From HGM13006 sp963650135 (GTDB lineage: Bacteria; Bacillota; Clostridia; Oscillospirales; Oscillospiraceae), in the NCBI GenBank assembly GCA_963650135.1, contig CAVJLG010000065.1, positions 1 through 37,720 of the forward strand: 37,720 nucleotides of DNA, read 5' to 3'. Shown here piece after piece: positions 32,319-37,720 of this stretch. Numbering within the stretch: position 1 is the stretch's first letter; every line of letters starts with the position of its first letter. The notes beneath the pieces were generated by a model. The model did not search any database, was not told the DNA's origin, and was given only the letters and a program-made list of their open reading frames with translations. Made by a program: the position numbers and the translations under genes.

Positions 32319-34457
32319 GTGGAGATTACAATCAGTCTAGAAAAGAATGAAAAGTCCCAGGCTTCTCCGAAGAAAGCCTCTGCTCATACCGCTTCTCAAA
32401 AACCTGCTTCTGGGCAGAGATCCGGTGCCCAGCGTTCCGCCTCCGGTCAAAGACCTGCTGGGCAGCGGCCTTCCGGACAGCGGCCTTCCGGGCAGCGGCC
32501 TTCCGGACAGCGGCCTTCCGGTCAGCGGCCCACTGGGCAGCGCCCCTCCGGTCAGCGGCCTAGTGGTCAACGGCCTAGTGGTCAGCGGCCTTCCGGGCAA
32601 CGTCCTGCCGGGCAGCGGCCCAACGGGCAAAGACCTGCCGGGCAGCGGCCTTCCGGCGCAGCCGCCGCAGTGCACAAGAAGAAAAAGGGCGTTAATCCCG
32701 CACTCATCGTGCTGATTGCTGCGCTGGTGATTGCCATTGCCGTGTTTGCAGGCATCGGCATCTACGCCATGCGGTATGTAAACTATGATAAGATTCTGCC
32801 CAACGTCTATGTGGCCGGCATTGATGTCGGCGGCATGACCAAGGAAGAGGCGAAAATCGCCATTGAAACTGGGCTGTCCGCAACCGAGCAGCAGAGCGTC
32901 AATGTCATTCTGCCGGACCAGACCCTTACCTTCACGCCCGCGCAGGATACCGTACTCATCAATGTAGACCAAGCTGTTGACACCGCCTATAGCTATGGCC
33001 GCAACAGCTCTAACCCCTTCGCCATGTCCCGCGCCATTAAGGCAGCACAGCGCCGCCGGAATGACATCGACATTTCCACTGCCGTTCAGGTGGATACCGA
33101 TTACATCCGTAATCTCATCGACACCACCGCAGCGGAGATTTCCACGGAGATGGCCGAGTCCGTTGTAGATACCGACGAAGCAACCCATACCATCACCGTC
33201 ACCATCGGCACCCCCGGCAAGAAGCTGGATACCGACACCCTGTATAACCTGGTGTCCACCGCTTTCTCTACCGGCGATTACAGCGACATTAACTTTGACT
33301 ACACCATGACCTATCCTGCTACCGTGGCGCTGGATCGGCTCTATGAGCAGCTGACCACTGAGCCCAAGAACGCAGAATACAATCCCGACACCGGTGATGT
33401 AGAGGACGCCCAGGTCGGCTTTACACCTGCCACCGCCCTGGACGAAGCCAATCAGGAGCTGGCAATGGCTGCTCCCGGCGACACGCTGACCTTTACCTTT
33501 AACGAAACGGAACCCGAGATCACCAAGGAGCAGCTGGAGGCCGTTTTGTTCCGGGATACCCTGTACTCCTTCGGCTCCGTCTATGACGCATCCGCTTCGG
33601 GCCGTACCACCAACCTGCGGCTTGCCTGCCAGGCCATCAACGGCACGGTGCTCCAGCCCGGCGAGACATTCTCCTTCAACGATGTGGTGGGCGAGCGTAC
33701 CGCAGAGAAGGGCTATCAGGAGGGTGTTATTTACATCTCCGGTAACTCTGAGCCTGCACTGGGCGGCGGCGTTTGCCAGGTAGCTTCTACCATCTACTAC
33801 TGCGCTATGTATGCGGACCTGGAGATTGTCCATCGTGAGCCCCATATGTTCTTTGTTACCTATGTGCCCGGCGGTCTGGACGCCACCGTGTACTGGGGCA
33901 GCATTGACTTCCAGTTCAAGAACAGCACCAACTATCCCCTGCGGGTTGATGCAGAGGTTTCCGGTGGCAAGGTCAACATTGCACTGGTTGGCACCGACGA
34001 AAACCACTACACCGTAAAGATCGATTCTCAGCGGACCGCAACAGAGCCCTATGAGACGATCACCAAGGACGGCGAGGGCACCTATCAGAGCGGCTATACC
34101 GGCTACACCTATGTCATCACCCGTTATGTCTATGACCAGGACGGCAATCTGGTGCGCACGGATTCCACCGCTGACCTCGACAAGCTGGGCAATCTCGGCA
34201 CCAGTAAATACAGCAAGCGTGACCAGGTGAGCTACAGCGGTAGCTCCAGCAGCAGCAGCGGCGGAGATAACAACTACACGCCGGATCCCACCACCACGCC
34301 GACGCCTTCTACCAGCCCCAGCACATCGCCCTCTACGCCTCCCTCCACAGAGCCCACAACTACACCGGAGCCTGTGACGCCCTCTCAGGAGCCCGATCCT
34401 GTCACCCCGGAACCGGATCCGGATCCGGTTCCCGATCCCGGCACTGGCGAAGAGTAA
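32319..34457 (+). CDS. VanW-family cell-wall protein with basic GQRP-repeat tail
   Basis: A protein of 712 residues. Residues 1-120 form a cytoplasmic, basic tail with 14 copies of a GQRP pentapeptide (42-111) and then K-K-K-K. One transmembrane helix follows (about 126-150). Outside come a peptidoglycan-binding-4-like domain (V-Y-V-A-G-I-D-V-G-G-M-T, about 160-200), further linker modules, and the VanW domain (about 420-560: P-G-E-T-F-S-F-N-D-V-V-G, G-G-G-V-C-Q-V-A-S-T-I-Y). A Ser/Pro/Thr/Asp-rich tail (about 640-712) could span the wall. The start is unclear: the GTG at 32319 lies within AAGGTGGAG, the best ribosome binding site, and the codons at the right distance after it are ATT and ATC. 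VanW function is unknown, though it is linked to vancomycin operons and wall binding. Confidence 0.88.
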   Translation: MEITISLEKNEKSQASPKKASAHTASQKPASGQRSGAQRSASGQRPAGQRPSGQRPSGQRPSGQRPSGQRPTGQRPSGQRPSGQRPSGQRPSGQRPAGQRPNGQRPAGQRPSGAAAAVHKKKKGVNPALIVLIAALVIAIAVFAGIGIYAMRYVNYDKILPNVYVAGIDVGGMTKEEAKIAIETGLSATEQQSVNVILPDQTLTFTPAQDTVLINVDQAVDTAYSYGRNSSNPFAMSRAIKAAQRRRNDIDISTAVQVDTDYIRNLIDTTAAEISTEMAESVVDTDEATHTITVTIGTPGKKLDTDTLYNLVSTAFSTGDYSDINFDYTMTYPATVALDRLYEQLTTEPKNAEYNPDTGDVEDAQVGFTPATALDEANQELAMAAPGDTLTFTFNETEPEITKEQLEAVLFRDTLYSFGSVYDASASGRTTNLRLACQAINGTVLQPGETFSFNDVVGERTAEKGYQEGVIYISGNSEPALGGGVCQVASTIYYCAMYADLEIVHREPHMFFVTYVPGGLDATVYWGSIDFQFKNSTNYPLRVDAEVSGGKVNIALVGTDENHYTVKIDSQRTATEPYETITKDGEGTYQSGYTGYTYVITRYVYDQDGNLVRTDSTADLDKLGNLGTSKYSKRDQVSYSGSSSSSSGGDNNYTPDPTTTPTPSTSPSTSPSTPPSTEPTTTPEPVTPSQEPDPVTPEPDPDPVPDPGTGEE
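32442..32651 (+). repeat. Tandem repeat of 14 units of 15 bases encoding GQRP pentapeptides
   Basis: Each unit encodes S/A/T/N-G-Q-R-P. Third positions vary (for example AGACCT and CGGCCT codons alternate), so the array is not a recent perfect expansion. Each unit adds one positive charge. Confidence 0.95.
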
Positions 34458-34469
34458 ACAAGATACAAA

Positions 34470-34505
34470 AATACCGTCTGTCGAAGAACAGACGGTATTT
34501 TTTCG
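34470..34505. terminator. Bidirectional terminator between the VanW gene and cls
   Basis: A perfect 12-base stem (34470-34481 with 34488-34499), 6-base loop, T-run on the right and A-run on the left, between convergent genes. Confidence 0.95.
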
Positions 34506-34516
34506 TTTTTTCATGA

Positions 34517-36064
34517 TTACATCAGCGGCGCCAGCAGCCGGAGCACCGCACGCATCAGCCGGGTAATGGGCCCTGCTTTGCATTGCTCCAGGCCAATCTC
34601 CTGGCTTACTGCAAACGTCTCGGCAAAATCTCGGTAGATATCCCCCACGCAGTCTGCTCCATAGAGATAAACGCCGTCTTCAAAGTGAAGATACAAGCTT
34701 CGGTAGTCGAGATTGATGGTGCCTACGGTTGCAAACTGCCCGTCCACCGCAAACACCTTGGAATGGATGAAGCCCGGGGTGTACTCATAGACCTTTACCC
34801 CGCACTTGACCAGCTGCTCATAGTGCGCCCGGGATAGCATATGGACATACCATTTGTCCGGAATATGGGGCGTAATAATCCGAACGTCAATTCCGGTTTT
34901 CGCCGCATTGCACAGTGCCTCGTTCATGCCATAGTCGAGAATCAGATACGGCGTCATGATGTACACCGAATGATTGGCCCGATTGATGAGGTTCTGATAC
35001 ACCGAACCGCCCACCGGTTCATCATCCAGCGGATTGTCCGTGTAGGGCTGTACAAAGCCCCGTCCGGCGGTTTCCGGCTCCGGTGGTAGATAGTGGGCGA
35101 TGGTATCTCCCGAGCCCGCAACGTAGTCCCAGAGGGACAGGAACATGACTGTCATAGACCACACCGCGTCGCCCCGAAGCAAAATCGCGTTATCCTTCCA
35201 GTGGCCAAACCGCAGCTTCTGGTTGATGTATTCATCCGCCAGATTGATGCCGCCGGTAAAGCCCACCTTGCCGTCGATAATCAGTAGCTTCCGGTGGTCC
35301 CGGTTGTTCAGCCTGGCCGACATCACCGGGATAAACGGCTCAAACACGCAGCACCGAATCCCCCAGGACTCCAGCTTCCGGCGATAGCCCGCGGGCAGCT
35401 GGGTGATACAGCCAAAATCATCGTACATCACGCGAACGTCCAGTCCGGCCGCCGCCTTTTCCTTCAAAATCTCCAGAATGCTGTCCCACATCACGCCGGG
35501 GCTGATGATGAAATACTCCAGAAAAATGTACTTTTCCGCCTTTTTCATCTCTTCCAGCATCACAGGCAATGCATCGTCACCCAGGGGAAAATACTGGGTC
35601 GCCGTATTTTCATAGACGGGACAGCCCGCCACCCGATGGATATACTCCGACTGTACCGCCGCACTGGGACTTTGCAATTCCAGCCGCCGGGTAATCTCGG
35701 GATTCTGCGGGAGATGCCGCCTCAGATTGGCCTCGACGGAATTCATCTTCTTCCGCTGCCGCTTCGATAGCCGGTTGCCGCCCAGCAGCAAATAAAACAC
35801 ACCGCCGAACACCGGGAACAATAGGATTGGCACCAGCCACGCGATTTTATAGGCCGGATTGGTATTCTTGCTGATGATAAACAGTGTTGCGCCGATGCTC
35901 AAAATCAGCAGTCCCCAGTAAAACCAGTCATTTTGATCCTTGAACCGCCAAATCATCAGCGCAAATACTGCCACCTGCGCCAGGATACTGATGCCAACCA
36001 TCACCACCCGCTGGAACAGCATTTTGGGCAAATTGGGCAGGATCTTCAGTTTTTTTCGGTTCAT
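34517..36064 (-). CDS. cls: Cardiolipin synthase
   Basis: A protein of 515 residues. Two N-terminal hydrophobic segments lie near 20-60 and a third near 70-95, then two phospholipase-D domains follow. Both HKD motifs are seen: H-R-K-L-L-I-I-D-G near 258 and H-S-K-V-F-A-V-D-G near 438. It joins phosphatidylglycerol molecules into cardiolipin at the inner face of the membrane. I chose the ATG at 36064, six bases after GGGGGAG; the longer frame to 36094 lacks a site. It is a single-gene unit ending in the terminator shared with the VanW gene. Confidence 0.96.
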   Translation of the reverse strand: MNRKKLKILPNLPKMLFQRVVMVGISILAQVAVFALMIWRFKDQNDWFYWGLLILSIGATLFIISKNTNPAYKIAWLVPILLFPVFGGVFYLLLGGNRLSKRQRKKMNSVEANLRRHLPQNPEITRRLELQSPSAAVQSEYIHRVAGCPVYENTATQYFPLGDDALPVMLEEMKKAEKYIFLEYFIISPGVMWDSILEILKEKAAAGLDVRVMYDDFGCITQLPAGYRRKLESWGIRCCVFEPFIPVMSARLNNRDHRKLLIIDGKVGFTGGINLADEYINQKLRFGHWKDNAILLRGDAVWSMTVMFLSLWDYVAGSGDTIAHYLPPEPETAGRGFVQPYTDNPLDDEPVGGSVYQNLINRANHSVYIMTPYLILDYGMNEALCNAAKTGIDVRIITPHIPDKWYVHMLSRAHYEQLVKCGVKVYEYTPGFIHSKVFAVDGQFATVGTINLDYRSLYLHFEDGVYLYGADCVGDIYRDFAETFAVSQEIGLEQCKAGPITRLMRAVLRLLAPLM

Positions 36065-36127
36065 GGCATCTCCCCCTTCCGCTTTATTGTACACGCTCCT
36101 CCCACGAAAAACAACGGGAGAAATACA

Positions 36128-36153
36128 AAAAGCCGCCCATACGGGCGGCTTTT
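36128..36153 (-). terminator. Intrinsic terminator of the small membrane-protein gene
   Basis: A perfect 11-base stem (36128-36138 with 36143-36153), 4-base loop, and T5 on the minus strand. It separates this gene from cls. Confidence 0.93.
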
Positions 36154-36167
36154 GAATCTGACCGAGA

Positions 36168-36491
36168 TCAGCCCTTCACATAGGGAAGGATGATGTACAG
36201 GATGACGCAAGCGAACACAACAACAGCCAGGTTTGCAACAAAGCTTACAAACAGAGGCTTATTGCGGGTCTGCGTGCCCTTTGCCCAAGCATTGGTCTGC
36301 ACGCCGAACAGGCCGCAGAGCAGTGTCAGCAGGGACAGATAGCGGTTATTGTCGGGCAGCAGCGCATATACGCCGATTGCAACGCCCAGAACGGCAAAAA
36401 TATAAGAGAAAATCATCCAGAACCAGTATTTAAATCCGCCTCTGGCCTTGTCAGCGAACTGATCGTTCAACTTGTCAAAACTGTTATCCAC
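36168..36491 (-). CDS. Small three-helix membrane protein of unknown function
   Basis: A protein of 107 residues with hydrophobic segments near 21-42, 48-65 and 80-103. The N-terminal 18 residues are polar and charged, and a K-G-T-Q-T-R-N-K loop lies between helices two and three. I do not recognise a family. GGGGG precedes the ATG. It has its own good promoter and terminator, which suggests steady expression as a single gene. Confidence 0.75.
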   Translation of the reverse strand: MDNSFDKLNDQFADKARGGFKYWFWMIFSYIFAVLGVAIGVYALLPDNNRYLSLLTLLCGLFGVQTNAWAKGTQTRNKPLFVSFVANLAVVVFACVILYIILPYVKG

Positions 36492-36543
36492 AAAAGATAC
36501 CCCCTAATAAACTCAAACCCTTTTGGCTTGTTTTGTTAAAGTA

Positions 36544-36573
36544 AATATACCACAAATAGACGGGGTTCGTCAA
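36544..36573 (-). promoter_or_regulatory. Promoter of the small membrane-protein gene
   Basis: On the minus strand TTGACG (36573-36568), 18 bases, TATATT (36549-36544) preceded by TGG, an extended -10. Confidence 0.75.
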
Positions 36574-36614
36574 CAGATACTTTTGGTCAAAGTGTAGAAT
36601 TTCCAATGCGAACT

Positions 36615-37691
36615 TTATGAACTTTTACCGCTGTACTGATCCAGCACATCTGCCAGCACCGACGCCAGGGCTTCACCGGACCGCACCGCCTCTTCCAGCG
36701 TATTGCCTGACGCTCCCACCTCCACCAATAAGTCCATGGGGGCAAGGTCCTGGTTAAACCGCTCTGTTCTCAGGTTAATGGGGCGCATCATGTCGGAATA
36801 GCACTGCTGCATCCGGGCCTGCAATACCGCCGCTAAGCTGAGATTTTCCCGCCAATCGGGATGCTCCAGACCGCCCGCATCCGTCCCCACCACCAGCATC
36901 AGCTTTGCCGCATCCTGGTCGTCTATGGTGCAGGCCATGCGCATCTGCTGGCCGTTTTCATCCTCCACTGCGTCCCGGTGGATATCCAGCACCAGGGCAA
37001 TGGTAGGGTATTCCGCCATAGCGTCCTGAATCACCTGCCGCGAGGCCTGATAGGCGTGATTAAAGTCCGGTTCGTCGCATATGGTGGTGTCGTGCAGCGT
37101 TTGATAGCCCCGCTGCTCCAGTACCGCCTTCATATGCTCTGCCACCGCCAAGACGCTTTTCTCCGGGTCCTGTGTTCTGTACACGCCGGTTTCCGGGTCC
37201 TGATAGCTCTCTGAGCCATGGGTATGCATCAGCAGGATCACCGGCCCGTCCGCCGTAAAATCCAGCCCCGTTTCCAAAGCAGGCAGCTGGGTAAAGTCCA
37301 CCGCATAGTCCGTCTCGTTTCGAATTTCCAGCGACAGGCTGCCGTCTACCGTAATGGGGGTTGGCGACGGCGGCAGGGTTTGATGCGCCCGGGCCGTTTC
37401 ATCCCATGCCTCCGCAATTTCTGTCACCGGGACCTGCTGGGGCGACGGGGCTGGGGATTCCGACAATTCCGCCAGCGATTCCATCGTCTCTGCAATCTGC
37501 GCATCATCCGCCGATGTGTCCGATTCCTCCGCCACGGCGACAATACTCCCCTCCCCCAGTTGGGTGCGTATCAGCCAGGCCGACAGCGCCTGGCTTTGTT
37601 CCGGCTGCCATGTATCCTTCGCCCCAGTCAGCAGTCCCACCGTCCCCAGCAGCAGCACCCCCGCTGCCAGCAGCGCAGAACCCTGTTTCAT
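36615..37691 (-). CDS. spoIIP: Stage II sporulation protein P (SpoIIP-like)
   Basis: A protein of 358 residues: an N-terminal membrane anchor (about 5-22), a Ser/Pro/Glu-rich linker to about 120, then the SpoIIP amidase/endopeptidase domain with L-M-H-T-H-G-S-E-S-Y near 155-163, D-I-H-R-D-A near 238 and V-E-V-G-A-S-G-N-T-L near 325. SpoIIP cleaves peptidoglycan with SpoIID during engulfment of the forespore. I chose the ATG at 37691 because GAGGTGG lies 5 bases upstream; the GTG at 37700 lies inside that site. The usual neighbour gpr is not in the window. Confidence 0.93.
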   Translation of the reverse strand: MKQGSALLAAGVLLLGTVGLLTGAKDTWQPEQSQALSAWLIRTQLGEGSIVAVAEESDTSADDAQIAETMESLAELSESPAPSPQQVPVTEIAEAWDETARAHQTLPPSPTPITVDGSLSLEIRNETDYAVDFTQLPALETGLDFTADGPVILLMHTHGSESYQDPETGVYRTQDPEKSVLAVAEHMKAVLEQRGYQTLHDTTICDEPDFNHAYQASRQVIQDAMAEYPTIALVLDIHRDAVEDENGQQMRMACTIDDQDAAKLMLVVGTDAGGLEHPDWRENLSLAAVLQARMQQCYSDMMRPINLRTERFNQDLAPMDLLVEVGASGNTLEEAVRSGEALASVLADVLDQYSGKSS

Positions 37692-37709
37692 ATGTACCAC
37701 CTCACATAC

Positions 37710-37717
37710 AGTATATG
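37710..37717 (-). promoter_or_regulatory. Candidate -10 of spoIIP
   Basis: CATATACT on the minus strand resembles the sigma-E -10 consensus CATACAnT, as expected for a SpoIIP gene, and also contains a sigma-A-like TATACT. The -35 lies outside the window. Confidence 0.4.
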
Positions 37718-37720
37718 CCC

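Noticed and set aside
32442..32651. CRISPR-like or phase-variable repeat
   Set aside because: Units are only 15 bases without spacers and stay in frame as GQRP codons; no cas genes are present. The unit is a multiple of three, so slippage would not switch the gene off.

Overview
This window is chromosomal DNA from a GC-rich, low-copy Firmicute, most likely a gut clostridium of the Oscillospirales type. Four things point that way: Gram-positive strong ribosome binding sites before almost every gene, a CIRCE/HrcA heat-shock operon, a T-box leader on thrS, and a SpoIIP sporulation protein. The gene order glmU-like, prs, pth, mfd also matches the Bacillus gcaD-prs-spoVC-mfd locus. A 247-base run of N inside dnaK shows that it comes from a draft or metagenome assembly. 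I see no phage, transposon, CRISPR, tRNA or rRNA.

Layout. 1-4.4 kb: a carboxymuconolactone decarboxylase/cupin fusion divergent from a LysR regulator, then a MATE exporter divergent from a second LysR regulator. 4.5-6.4 kb: an orphan solute-binding lipoprotein with a strong promoter and terminator. 6.4-7.8 kb: NADP-type isocitrate dehydrogenase. 7.9-8.7 kb: an unknown polytopic membrane protein whose upstream region carries a cluster of DnaA-box-like sequences. 8.8-10.8 kb: threonyl-tRNA synthetase without a TGS domain, behind a T-box. 10.9-12.8 kb: a secreted beta-helix-like surface protein with a C-terminal membrane anchor. 13.0-15.5 kb: a short-chain dehydrogenase, a LytTR plus PAS-like regulator and a small lipoprotein. 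15.6-18.9 kb: glutamine synthetase type III behind a promoter and attenuator-like leader, then a thioredoxin-reductase-like flavoprotein. 19-20.6 kb: an ECF sigma factor translationally coupled to a membrane anti-sigma-like protein. 20.7-25.6 kb: hrcA-grpE-dnaK-dnaJ under CIRCE. 25.7-32.2 kb: glmU-like, prs, pth and mfd. 32.3-37.7 kb: a VanW-family wall protein with a basic pentapeptide repeat tail, cardiolipin synthase, a small three-helix membrane protein and SpoIIP.

Most of the window is housekeeping and most transcription units are short, each bounded by its own sigma-A promoter and strong intrinsic terminator. The parts most worth a second look are: the GlmU homologue, which keeps the acetyltransferase active site but has lost the uridylyltransferase signature while sitting in the conserved glmU locus; the DnaA-box-like cluster at 7784-7903; the glnN leader, where a small hexaloop hairpin and a terminator are mutually exclusive; the LytTR-PAS regulator; and the 14-copy GQRP repeat in the cytoplasmic tail of the VanW protein. 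All functional names are from reading motifs by eye; no database search was run.
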